From an uncultured Prevotella sp. (GTDB lineage: Bacteria; Bacteroidota; Bacteroidia; Bacteroidales; Bacteroidaceae): DNA of 64,000 nt. The stretch is taken from positions 24,293-88,292 of the forward strand of contig CAJJWN010000009.1 of NCBI GenBank assembly GCA_905196835.1. Reading direction: 5' to 3'. Below the pieces are notes generated by a model. That model was given only the letters and a program-made list of their open reading frames with translations. It was not told the DNA's origin and made no database searches. Of the stretch, positions 33,863-42,287 are shown piece after piece; position 1 is the stretch's first letter, and the number at the start of each line of letters is the position of its first letter. The position numbers and the translations under genes are program-made.

Positions 33863-36307
33863 ATGGAAAGTAAGAACGAGCTAATTATCGATTATATATC
33901 AGGCCTTAAAGTAAAAGCAACTCCTGAAGAAGTGGATGCTGTTCAGGTTTTTTCAAAAATACTTGTTGAAGATTATCATTATCCCAAAGAATATATCCAG
34001 ACAAGACCGCAATATAGAGTAAAAGCCCGTCCGTCTGATACAAAAAAGGAATATCCGGTAGACATTGCTGTCTTTTCGGATGCAAGCAAATCTGAAGACG
34101 CCCTATCTATCATTGTTGAATGCAAGAAAAAGACGAGAAAAGACGGACGTTCACAATTGGAAGATTATCTCCGCCTGTCAAACGCCACATTGGGCGTATG
34201 GTTTAATGGCAATGAAAGGTCTTATATCAGGAAGATTGAGTCAAAAGGAAAAGTTTATTTCGAAGAGATACCAAATATACCCCAAAAAGGTCAACGTGTC
34301 GAAGACATCGGAAAATATAAAAGAAAAGGATTAAAACCTACTCATAATCTAAAAACAACATTTAATGCTATCCGAAACTACCTTGTTGCAAATGCTACAG
34401 GTACAAACAGGGACGAAATAATAGCCCAGCAACTTATCAATATAATTTTTTGCAAGATTTATGATGAGAAATTCACCGAACAAGAGGAAATAGTAGGTTT
34501 CAGGGCTGGTATAGATGAAAGTTCTGAAACAATAAAAGAGCGGATAAACGGTATATTTGACAAGGTAAAAGGAAAATACAATGAAGTAATTTCCATATCT
34601 GACAGCATCTCGTTAGGAGCTGAAGAAATAAAGTATATCGTTGGCGAATTGCAGGGTTTCTGTTTGATAGAAAGTGAAAGGGACGTCATTGCCGATGCTT
34701 TTGAGACATTCATTCAAGACGCGCTAAAAGGAGGACAGGGACAATTCTTCACACCACGGAATGTGGTGAAACTGCTGGTTGAGCTTATTGCGCCTAAGCC
34801 GAATGAATTATTAATCGACCCGGCTTGCGGCACAGGAGGATTCTTGGTTGAAAGTTTACGGTATCTATGGCACGAACTTGAACGAGAATCGACTAAATAC
34901 GGATGGCCGAAAGCTGCATTGCAAGAAGAAAAAATCAGCGCGGCAATAAAATGTATAAAAGGTATCGAGAAAGACGACTTCTTATGCAAAGTTGCCAAGG
35001 CATACATGGCAATATTAGGAGACGGCAAAGGCGGACTATTTTGCGAAGACAGCATAAATACGCCCGAGTCGTGGAAACCCATTACGCAGCAAAGCATAAA
35101 GTTAGGGAACTTTGACGTGCTGCTCACCAACCCTCCATTCGGCAAGGACATAAAGGTGGTAGGAGAATCAAAACTCAAACAATATGACTTGGCGCATAAA
35201 TGGAAAAAACAAGGCAACAGATATGAAAAGACATCAAAATTAAAGACCGAAGAAACAATACAAATACTGTTCATCGAGCGTTCAATAAAGTTGCTAAGGG
35301 ACGGTGGCAGGATGGGCATCATCTTGCCAGAGACGTTCTTCCATGCTCCCAAAATGGGATATGTCCTACAATACATGGCGAAAGGCAATAATATAAAATA
35401 CTTGATTGACTTACCCCACAACACGTTCAGGCCGTACAACAATGCAAAGTGTGTCGCCCTAATAATGGAGAAAGGCAGAAAGCAGCAAGATGAAATAACG
35501 ATGATTGTTGCAGAAGAAATAGGACATGACCATAACGGCAAACCCATGTACAGGTGGGACAGCAAGAAAAGATGCATTACCGAAGAGATATGGGACGACA
35601 TACCGTTAATCATCGATGAAATCAAAAACGGAAAGAATAAATATGTATTTGACATCGATTCCGACAAAGTATTCAAGAAACAAATCATGGTGCCAAGGTA
35701 TTATTGGCAAGATTCAATAGAAAGAATTAAAGCTTACGCAAATGACAACAATATCAATCTGGTTTCAATAAATACGCTTATAGAAGAGGGCGTGATAACA
35801 GCATTTGACGGCCACGGCTCTCCACCGGCGGAATATAAGGGGAAGGGCGACATTCCGTATATCAGGGTTAAAGACATTGTAAATTGGGAGATTTACAAAG
35901 ACCCGACTTCAAAAATCACGGAAGAGATATACAATAGTTTTGATATTCAAAAGAAAGAAATCAAACCGTATGACATCGCCTATGTAAGGCGTGGCAGCTA
36001 CAGGATTGGCAGTGTGGCAATGGTTTCACCATACGATACGAAAGCGTTGTACACGAGAGAAATACTCTTTTTCCGTGTTTGCAAGAAATCAAACAAATAC
36101 AATCTTACACCTCACTACCTGCTGTACCTGCTGTCACATAACTTAGTTGCCGCACAATCAAAAAATAAAATTCTCATTGAAACGACTAAGGATGTTTCAA
36201 AAATAGAAACAATAACCAATATGGTAAAATCTGCGATAGACAGCAAATGGAAAGCTATATCAAACATTAATACACTAAGGCGAGAATTAGGAGACTTGAC
36301 TACATAA
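33863..36307 (+). CDS. Single-chain nuclease-methylase-specificity protein (type IIG-like restriction-modification)
   Basis: 814 residues from the ATG at 33863; the open frame upstream only reads through the duplicated promoter. Three parts in order: an HsdR-N-like nuclease (about 1-135) with VDIAVF and VECKKK as a D-E-x-K site; an N6-adenine methylase (about 270-590) with DPACGTGGFL, NPPFGKD and a helical N-terminal HsdM block; and an HsdS-like target-recognition domain (about 615-814: IPYIRVKDI, IAYVRRGSYRIGSVAMVS, TREILFFR). No helicase or separate R or S gene is near, so cutting and modification by one chain, as in type IIG enzymes, is the likely mode; a methylation-only orphan is the alternative. 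Confidence 0.78.
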   Translation: MESKNELIIDYISGLKVKATPEEVDAVQVFSKILVEDYHYPKEYIQTRPQYRVKARPSDTKKEYPVDIAVFSDASKSEDALSIIVECKKKTRKDGRSQLEDYLRLSNATLGVWFNGNERSYIRKIESKGKVYFEEIPNIPQKGQRVEDIGKYKRKGLKPTHNLKTTFNAIRNYLVANATGTNRDEIIAQQLINIIFCKIYDEKFTEQEEIVGFRAGIDESSETIKERINGIFDKVKGKYNEVISISDSISLGAEEIKYIVGELQGFCLIESERDVIADAFETFIQDALKGGQGQFFTPRNVVKLLVELIAPKPNELLIDPACGTGGFLVESLRYLWHELERESTKYGWPKAALQEEKISAAIKCIKGIEKDDFLCKVAKAYMAILGDGKGGLFCEDSINTPESWKPITQQSIKLGNFDVLLTNPPFGKDIKVVGESKLKQYDLAHKWKKQGNRYEKTSKLKTEETIQILFIERSIKLLRDGGRMGIILPETFFHAPKMGYVLQYMAKGNNIKYLIDLPHNTFRPYNNAKCVALIMEKGRKQQDEITMIVAEEIGHDHNGKPMYRWDSKKRCITEEIWDDIPLIIDEIKNGKNKYVFDIDSDKVFKKQIMVPRYYWQDSIERIKAYANDNNINLVSINTLIEEGVITAFDGHGSPPAEYKGKGDIPYIRVKDIVNWEIYKDPTSKITEEIYNSFDIQKKEIKPYDIAYVRRGSYRIGSVAMVSPYDTKALYTREILFFRVCKKSNKYNLTPHYLLYLLSHNLVAAQSKNKILIETTKDVSKIETITNMVKSAIDSKWKAISNINTLRRELGDLTT

Positions 36308-36365
36308 GCCCAGATTTACTTTTAGCATAACAACGTTTACAAGCAGCAAACAATAAAGAATAATC

Positions 36366-36881
36366 ATGAAAGAAATCTGCACAAGCAACATAAATAACAC
36401 CTTTATCAACGACATACGCGCAATAATCAATACCGCACGCAGCAACGCCATGCGCAGTGTCGATTTCCAGCGCGTGCAGATGTACTGGCACTTAGGCAAG
36501 CGCATCTTCGAAGAGGAACAACAGGGCAAGCAGCGCGCCGACTATGGAACATATCTTATAAAGAACCTCGCCAAACAGCTTGAACCCGAATACGGCAGCG
36601 GATTTTCCGTAAGGCAATTGGAAATGTGTCGCCAGTTTTATAGAATATACCCAATTGCGAACGCGGTGCGTTCGCAATTGAACTGGACACAATATCGGAT
36701 GCTTATCCAAATACCCGACCCCGACAAGCGCGAGTATTACGAACTCGAAGCGGTTAACAACAGCTGGACGGGACGCGAACTTGAACGGCAAATCAACTCG
36801 ATGCTATACGAACGTCACGTCCCGGCAGATGGTAGGTATGATTGGGAAATTCAAAATATGCAACAAGGATTGCAAAGATGA
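36366..36881 (+). pseudogene. DUF1016 (YhcG) N-terminal domain protein, truncated
   Basis: 171 residues matching the N-terminal half of DUF1016/YhcG proteins: INTARSNAMRSVDFQRVQMYWHLGKRI, YLIKNLAKQLEPEYGSGFSVRQLEMCRQFY, LNWTQYRMLIQI, and SWTGRELERQINSMLYER. Full-length members have about 340 residues and end in a PD-(D/E)XK nuclease domain, which is missing; after YERH the sequence diverges and stops. Probably a remnant of a defence gene, though a free-standing N-terminal domain cannot be ruled out. Preceded by an unrelated 58-bp spacer after the restriction gene. Confidence 0.75.
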
Positions 36882-37040
36882 TATATCTTACTCAATGAGT
36901 TAGCAACAGTAATTACGAGGCCATTTAATCTATGATTTCAAAACGCACCAGCATGGAATAGTTCTTCTAATAATATGGCTGTAGTTGAATGAGGCAGCAT
37001 CGGATGACATTTTATGGCTTTTTACTATTATCAAGAAATC

Positions 37041-37394
37041 TCAGAATGGGTATATTAACGTATTGGATTTCCACTGTTCAAGCGTTGCGTTTGCAGTAAG
37101 AGAATGTATATCCTCCCTTTGTGCTATTTCCTTGAGTATGGGAACTGCAATATCTGGAGATGTTTGCAGTAAGCCGTAGGCAGCAAACATTCTAACCCCT
37201 ACATTGGAATCAGATAACAATGCCTCCAATTCATTCACTCGTCCTAAATCCTTTAGGTATTTAATAATTTGAATAATTTGTTTAAAGGCTTTATTGCCCT
37301 TTCTATAATCGCCATTCTCTGTTGCGGCAACCTGAGTAGCCGATAAAGTCTTAAAAGTGAATAAGACTTTGCCAATATCATCAGTTTGTTTCAT
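37041..37394 (-). CDS. DUF2019 protein (HEAT-like, immunity-type)
   Basis: 117 residues of alpha helices. FKTLSATQVAATENGDYRKGNKAFKQI, LLSDSNVGVRMFAAYGLL and VPILKEIAQREDIHSLTANATLEQW match DUF2019, a short HEAT-like fold often placed near polymorphic toxins as an immunity protein. No toxin is seen beside it. More AT-rich than the genes left of 31 kb, suggesting transfer. A second immunity-like gene on the same strand lies upstream. Confidence 0.7.
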   Translation of the reverse strand: MKQTDDIGKVLFTFKTLSATQVAATENGDYRKGNKAFKQIIQIIKYLKDLGRVNELEALLSDSNVGVRMFAAYGLLQTSPDIAVPILKEIAQREDIHSLTANATLEQWKSNTLIYPF

Positions 37395-37465
37395 TATTCC
37401 GCTGCTATTCGTATGTTTTTTGTATTTTGTATAAAAGTTCGGGATTTATTGCACTCGCAACTTTT

Positions 37466-38131
37466 TCAAGCGAAGTCTATTTCTTCATAAAAACACCCAC
37501 CTTTAATAATGTCATATCCAACAACATTTTCTTGCTTCATAGCATCGATTATTCGTTCCGAGAAAAAGAAACCTCCTCCTTGCGGATATAATAAATCATA
37601 ATCTTTATACTTACTTCTCAATACAACTTTTTTCAAGCAATAATCATTCAAGTCATTGTAATATTCTACTCGATTATTAAATTGCTTAATTATATTATCA
37701 TTAAACATATCTACAAATATACATTTAGGATAAATAAATTCAGTATCTGGTATTATGGGGATAAACAAAAGATAGTAATCTTCTGTATGTCCTTTTATAG
37801 ATATTCTCTTGAATGCATACTGTTTCTGGGGAACATCAAATTGCTCAAAAATTCTTTTTATTTTATTGCTGACGACTGCAACTAAACTTAAGCAAGAAGG
37901 CGTAAAATCCATGAAATCCATCACGTGTTTTCGTGCTAATAGTTTACCAACAAGGTTGCCAGGCATATCCTCATACAAGTTCTCTCTATTTTCAAAATAC
38001 ATTGAAATAGTTTTATTCTTATCTGAAATGTATTTTAGGAAACTTTCAGACTCAATGCAAATTGTATGAGGCATTTCATATCTACCTCTTGTTTTTTCGT
38101 CCAAAGCATAATAAATTTGATAGTATTTCAT
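37466..38131 (-). CDS. Imm11-like putative immunity protein
   Basis: 221 residues, AT-rich codons. The C-terminal block FFFSERIIDAMKQENVVGYDI resembles the end of Imm11/DUF1629 immunity proteins, where a secreted-toxin neutraliser ends in a similar S-E-x-x-x-A motif. The rest is not recognisable to me. A TATTTTTG promoter box (38182-38189) and a TTGCTGA-ATA-TCAGCAA palindrome (38147-38163) stand between it and the empty upstream gap. Lone immunity genes without their toxin are common in Bacteroidales. Confidence 0.5.
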   Translation of the reverse strand: MKYYQIYYALDEKTRGRYEMPHTICIESESFLKYISDKNKTISMYFENRENLYEDMPGNLVGKLLARKHVMDFMDFTPSCLSLVAVVSNKIKRIFEQFDVPQKQYAFKRISIKGHTEDYYLLFIPIIPDTEFIYPKCIFVDMFNDNIIKQFNNRVEYYNDLNDYCLKKVVLRSKYKDYDLLYPQGGGFFFSERIIDAMKQENVVGYDIIKGGCFYEEIDFA

Positions 38132-38146
38132 ATGAGAGAGTTTTTA

Positions 38147-38189
38147 TTGCTGAATATCAGCAATATAAGAAAATAAAGGTACAAAAATA
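38147..38189 (-). promoter_or_regulatory. Promoter and palindrome upstream of the Imm11-like gene
   Basis: Minus-strand TATTTTTG (38182-38189) and a 7-bp-arm palindrome (38147-38163) in the leader; the palindrome may be an operator. The rest of 38132-38535 shows no gene. Confidence 0.5.
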
Positions 38190-38489
38190 TGGCTATGGAA
38201 AAACGGGGTATAAAAGCTGTTTTTTGAGGAAGTGAGAGGATAGGAAGAAGATGCGTGTGAAGATGAAAATTTAACAAAAACTTAACAATCGGCAGGCATT
38301 TTTATCTTTTGCCGCAGGTCTGTCGGAACGGGGGCAGAACAGCAGAGGACTTGTCGAAGGGATTGATTACAACTATTGATTTTCAATATCTTCTATATTT
38401 TGAGACCCAACAGGGATACAAATTCATGAAATTAATCTTAAAACTCTGATTTTCGTTCTGCTAAGAAATTCATTTAATAGGAAATTCAC

Positions 38490-38497
38490 TACTTTTG
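38490..38497 (+). promoter_or_regulatory. Promoter -7 box of lgt
   Basis: TACTTTTG, 38 bp ahead of the ATG; no clear -33 element. Confidence 0.5.
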
Positions 38498-38535
38498 TAT
38501 TTGAACTTACGTTAAATATAACATCATTAATTATT

Positions 38536-39384
38536 ATGAATAACCTTTTATACATAAATTGGGATATAGACCCTGTAATATTTAGTCTTGGGCCAGTTAA
38601 GATTCAATATTATGGTTTGATTTTTGTCACTGGGCTTGCTTTGTGTTACTACATAATTGGCCATATATACAAGAAGGAGAAAATTTATACTCCTGATGCA
38701 ATGGAGAAGCTTTTTATATACGCAGTTATTGGTATTTTCGGAGGGGCAAGACTTGGGCACTGCCTGTTTTATGATTTTGAATATTTTTCTTCTCATATAA
38801 TTGAAATATTCATACCATTTAGAGAAAATGTTAATGGTGTTTACGAGTTTATAGGATACAAAGGCTTGGCAAGCCACGGAGGTGCAATAGGTTTGTTCAT
38901 TGCCATGTTATTATACTCACGGAAAGTTCATATTCCATTCCCGAAAATAATAGACATCATAGCTATCTTGGCCCCATTAGGTGGAGCTTTTATAAGAATC
39001 TCTAATTTAATGAACTCTGAAATTATTGGACGTCCGACAGATTTGCCGTGGGCTTTTATTTTCAGGTACGTTGATGACTTACCCAGACATCCATCACAAC
39101 TTTATGAGTCAATAAGTTATTTTATTATTTTCCTGATTATTTATTCTTTATACAAATATAAAAGACAGTTGTTTAAAGTCGGAAGTTATTTCTATTTTGG
39201 CTTTAGTATTTTTGCGATTTTTCTCATGCGATTCCTTTTAGAATACACTAAGGAAAATCAAAAAGGTTTCGAAGATTCGTTGTTTTTCAATATGGGACAA
39301 ATTTTGAGTATTCCATTTATTTTGGCTGGTATTATCTTAATAATAAAGAATGTAATAACTGTTCGCAAGAAGTGCAATAAATAA
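38536..39384 (+). CDS. lgt: Prolipoprotein diacylglyceryl transferase (AT-rich, probably acquired copy)
   Basis: 282 residues, seven hydrophobic helices. It moves diacylglycerol from phosphatidylglycerol to the lipobox Cys of prolipoproteins in the inner membrane. Family blocks: PVKIQYYGLIFVTGL, GGARLGHCLFYDFEYF, YKGLASHGGAIGLF, the RISNLMNSEIIGRPTDLPWAF signature and RHPSQLYES. Base composition is far more AT-rich than the core genes here, and it sits in the accessory island, so this may be a second, acquired copy rather than the housekeeping gene. Neighbours give no metabolic link. Confidence 0.9.
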   Translation: MNNLLYINWDIDPVIFSLGPVKIQYYGLIFVTGLALCYYIIGHIYKKEKIYTPDAMEKLFIYAVIGIFGGARLGHCLFYDFEYFSSHIIEIFIPFRENVNGVYEFIGYKGLASHGGAIGLFIAMLLYSRKVHIPFPKIIDIIAILAPLGGAFIRISNLMNSEIIGRPTDLPWAFIFRYVDDLPRHPSQLYESISYFIIFLIIYSLYKYKRQLFKVGSYFYFGFSIFAIFLMRFLLEYTKENQKGFEDSLFFNMGQILSIPFILAGIILIIKNVITVRKKCNK

Positions 39385-39450
39385 GAATATTCATCGAATG
39401 CCAGATATATTGATAAACTCAACAAGGAAGCTAAATGCATACCTGTTTCG

Positions 39451-39598
39451 GCGGATTTGCAATCCGCCGATTTATTATTATAAGGATTTGCAATCCGATT
39501 AAACCAAACAGCCATATTACTAAGAAACAAAGGAAGTCCAAGCGGATTGCAAATCCTTATAGAAACTTCCGTCGGATTGCAAATCCGACGGAACAGAG
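39451..39598. repeat. GGATTTGCAATCC repeats
   Basis: Four near-palindromic copies, two as GGATTTGCAATCCG (39455 and 39484 region) and two inverted as CGGATTGCAAATCC (39541 and 39573 region), so the set also forms a large inverted repeat. Noncoding. Confidence 0.75.
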
Positions 39599-39604
39599 GA
39601 CGCT

Positions 39605-39684
39605 AAAAGACGGCCTTTCAACGTGCAATATGCGGCAAATCGAACGATAAAAGGTCATGTTTTACATAGCAAAGGCTGATAATA
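39605..39684. repeat. 22-bp-period near-palindrome array 5 (degenerate)
   Basis: Units near 39605, 39627, 39649 and 39670; the first and third are clear, the others decayed. Confidence 0.6.
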
Positions 39685-39689
39685 TAAAA

Positions 39690-39966
39690 TTAAAAGATTT
39701 ATCTTTCAATCTTTCATCACATAGGATAACATGCTGATTACGAGCAACTTGCACGGTGAAAGATGACAGGAGTAATCCTTCACCATCTTTCACTGCATGA
39801 ATATTCGCAGTTCACTACACATGAATGATATTCAGCTTGTCAATCTGCTCATTACAGACAATGCGCCATGGTGAAAGACTGTGAAAGACGGAACAAAGCA
39901 TCTTTCACCCTGCAACGCATTAAGCACCAACAGATTATGCCGCAAGGTGAAAGATGAAAGATTAAA
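39690..39966. repeat. CTTTCACC/GGTGAAAG cluster beside the helicase gene
   Basis: About ten copies in both orientations end at the stop of the VirE-type helicase gene. The same words occur at 3712-3905. Candidate iteron-like binding sites of a replication or mobilisation region. Confidence 0.6.
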
Positions 39967-42084
39967 TCAACGCAAAAATTCTGACGATATTCGCTCTACT
40001 TTATAATAATTACCACACTTACCGTGCCGACATTCAAACCCTGCCGCTTTCAGCCTGCGCCCTATTTCAACATTTGTGAGGCGCGACGGCGGCAGCTTCG
40101 GGTATTCGCGGCGCACGATGGCGGCTATTTCGGATGCGGTAAGTTCCTGCGCCGTTTCGGTTGACGATGGCAGGCGGAACTGGGACGAGAGGATGCTGTC
40201 GATGTCGGCATTGCGGAAAAACCGGCGGTTTTCATCCATAAGACTACGTTCCTCGTCGGCATCAAGATAATACGGAAGTCCGCGGCGCACTTCGTCTACA
40301 AGTTGGGCGTAGAGCTGCTGATAGTCAACGGGCGAAGTGAAGTCGATGCGCCCGGTGACGGCGGCGCAGATAAAGCGGCGGCTGCCCGTAGGGTCGGTCA
40401 AGGGGTGCGGACTGTTGGTCGTTGCAATAAAACTGGCGTAACGGCGTTCGGTGGAGAACGTGCTGCGGTACGCCTTCATGGTGGTAACCTCGCCCTTGGA
40501 TATGATGTACTTCATCAGGGGCTGGCGGTGGTCGCTGTAACGGTCGAACTCATCGATGTTGATTAGCGCGAAGGCCGAGAGACCCTGCATCAGGGTGTTG
40601 TCGTTGCGGAAGTCTATGCGGTCGTTATAATACGGACGCAACGCCTCGGGCAGTATTATTTTGGTGAACGACGACTTGCCGCAGCCCTGCCCGCCAATGA
40701 GCAGCGGCACGAGCGAGTTGCCGTGCAGGCGGTCGAGCCCCATCCAGTGAGCCACCATGGAGCGCATCCACACGGCGAACAGCTGCATCCATTCGGGCGT
40801 TGAGGTTGGCACACGGGCGGCAAAGGCCGTGAGGCGGTCGCGCCCGTCCCAACGCGGCAGGGCGGCGAGATAGTCGGCGATGGGGTTAAACGTGCCGACA
40901 AGCGTTGAGTTGACACGCTCCTTAACGTCGCGCGCCCACACGCGGATGCCCTCGCGCTGCGCAAGGAAGGCCATCGTGTTGATTACCTCCTGCGTTACAG
41001 GTCGGTAATCGGTGTCATAACTGCCAAGCGGCTTATACTCCACAACACCCGTCAACTCGTTACGGCGCAGGCGGTAACGCTTTTTGAAAAAGTGGTCCAC
41101 CTGCATGGCCGTCAACGCCGGCATAGGCACATACGCCGTAGGATTGACGCGCTTCTGACTTGCAGCATATGCCTGACGAAACAACATCGTGACAAGGTCG
41201 CGGTCAGCGTTTATGCCGTCAATGAGCGATGCGCGCTCTACACACATCTGTTCTGGCAACCCCGAACGGCAACAATAACGCGCGAGCATGGCGACGGCCT
41301 GCTCGGCATAATATGGGTCGGAAGCGTCAAGGCCGGAACGGAGCACAGCATCCCAACAGGAATAGAATATGTAACGGCGTGCCTCGTCGGACGTCTTGCC
41401 CAGCAAGGGCGACTCTTCGCCACTACCAACATCTCTACTTGTACCGACAAACGCCGCCGACTTATATTCCATGTCTACGGTGAACACCACGGCGTGAGGC
41501 TCGTAATACGCCCCGGCATCTGCGCTCATCAGGCACATCGCGTCATCAACCGGCGCAAGCAAGGGTATGCTTACGCCAAGCTGCGACGAATAAACGTAGT
41601 GCAAACGCTTGTAACCTTCCGACATAAGACAGTGAAACATGTCATCGTCAACAGGCACACTTCCGTCCATTTGCGAAATACGACACACTATTTCTACCGA
41701 GCGTCCATTCGCACCAACAAAAGCCATTAGCGTATAAGGCTGCCGAGCGGCTGCATTACGCATGTTTACAGCTGTTGCATAGTCTGCCAAGCCGTCGATT
41801 TCCAATAATACAAGAGCATTACGGCGCAGCAACTGCCGCGTACCGTTCATGCGGCGAAACTCCGCTGCGAAGCATAGTCGCGGAATACTATTGTCGGCCA
41901 TTCGCACACTTTTGTTCACAATGTCGCCGTTAATGTTGACGGCAAGCATCGACGGAGCGGCACAACGATAATCGGATATGGCTTCGGCATAATCGCCGCG
42001 TCTGATTATTCGCGCCACGTCCTCAACACTACAAGTTGTGATGCGCTCGCCGTTAAGAAAATTCTTGAATACACTTACTTTCAT
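39967..42084 (-). CDS. VirE/DUF3874 primase-helicase of a mobile element
   Basis: 705 residues: a VirE_N/BT4734-type N-terminal domain (about 1-200), a helical middle, a virulence-associated-E AAA+ helicase core with Walker A GGQGCGKSSF and Walker B FALINIDEFD (about 450-600), arginine finger region TDPTGSRRF, and a C-terminal DUF3874 winged domain. Such proteins act like phage or satellite replicative helicases and are frequent in Bacteroidales islands. Higher GC than the island genes to its left. The gene is bordered by clustered GGTGAAAG words. No integrase or capsid gene is in the window. Confidence 0.85.
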   Translation of the reverse strand: MKVSVFKNFLNGERITTCSVEDVARIIRRGDYAEAISDYRCAAPSMLAVNINGDIVNKSVRMADNSIPRLCFAAEFRRMNGTRQLLRRNALVLLEIDGLADYATAVNMRNAAARQPYTLMAFVGANGRSVEIVCRISQMDGSVPVDDDMFHCLMSEGYKRLHYVYSSQLGVSIPLLAPVDDAMCLMSADAGAYYEPHAVVFTVDMEYKSAAFVGTSRDVGSGEESPLLGKTSDEARRYIFYSCWDAVLRSGLDASDPYYAEQAVAMLARYCCRSGLPEQMCVERASLIDGINADRDLVTMLFRQAYAASQKRVNPTAYVPMPALTAMQVDHFFKKRYRLRRNELTGVVEYKPLGSYDTDYRPVTQEVINTMAFLAQREGIRVWARDVKERVNSTLVGTFNPIADYLAALPRWDGRDRLTAFAARVPTSTPEWMQLFAVWMRSMVAHWMGLDRLHGNSLVPLLIGGQGCGKSSFTKIILPEALRPYYNDRIDFRNDNTLMQGLSAFALINIDEFDRYSDHRQPLMKYIISKGEVTTMKAYRSTFSTERRYASFIATTNSPHPLTDPTGSRRFICAAVTGRIDFTSPVDYQQLYAQLVDEVRRGLPYYLDADEERSLMDENRRFFRNADIDSILSSQFRLPSSTETAQELTASEIAAIVRREYPKLPPSRLTNVEIGRRLKAAGFECRHGKCGNYYKVERISSEFLR

Positions 42085-42126
42085 TGTTTTTTAGTCTTTA
42101 AGTAGTAAAGGAAGAGTTTTTTGCCG

Positions 42127-42134
42127 CAAAAATA
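42127..42134 (-). promoter_or_regulatory. Promoter -7 box of the helicase gene
   Basis: Minus-strand TATTTTTG, 43 bp upstream of the ATG; -33 element weak. Confidence 0.5.
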
Positions 42135-42208
42135 CGGAAAGCAGTGTAAACATGGGAAGTAAAACACTATACAAAGCACATGATAAATTCACGGAACAAG
42201 CAAACAAA

Positions 42209-42238
42209 AAGGTGGAAAGTCTGCCGACTTTCCACCTT
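42209..42238 (-). terminator. Terminator of glmM
   Basis: AAGGTGGAAAGTC / GACTTTCCACCTT, 13 perfect bp, 4-nt loop, followed on the minus strand by TTTTTG. Confidence 0.85.
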
Positions 42239-42287
42239 ATATATAATAGAGCAAGCATTTCCACTTACTCCTCTACTCCATTTCTAC

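Noticed and set aside
39967..42084. Complete prophage or conjugative element around the helicase
   Set aside because: No integrase, capsid, portal, relaxase or att repeats visible; only the helicase and word clusters.
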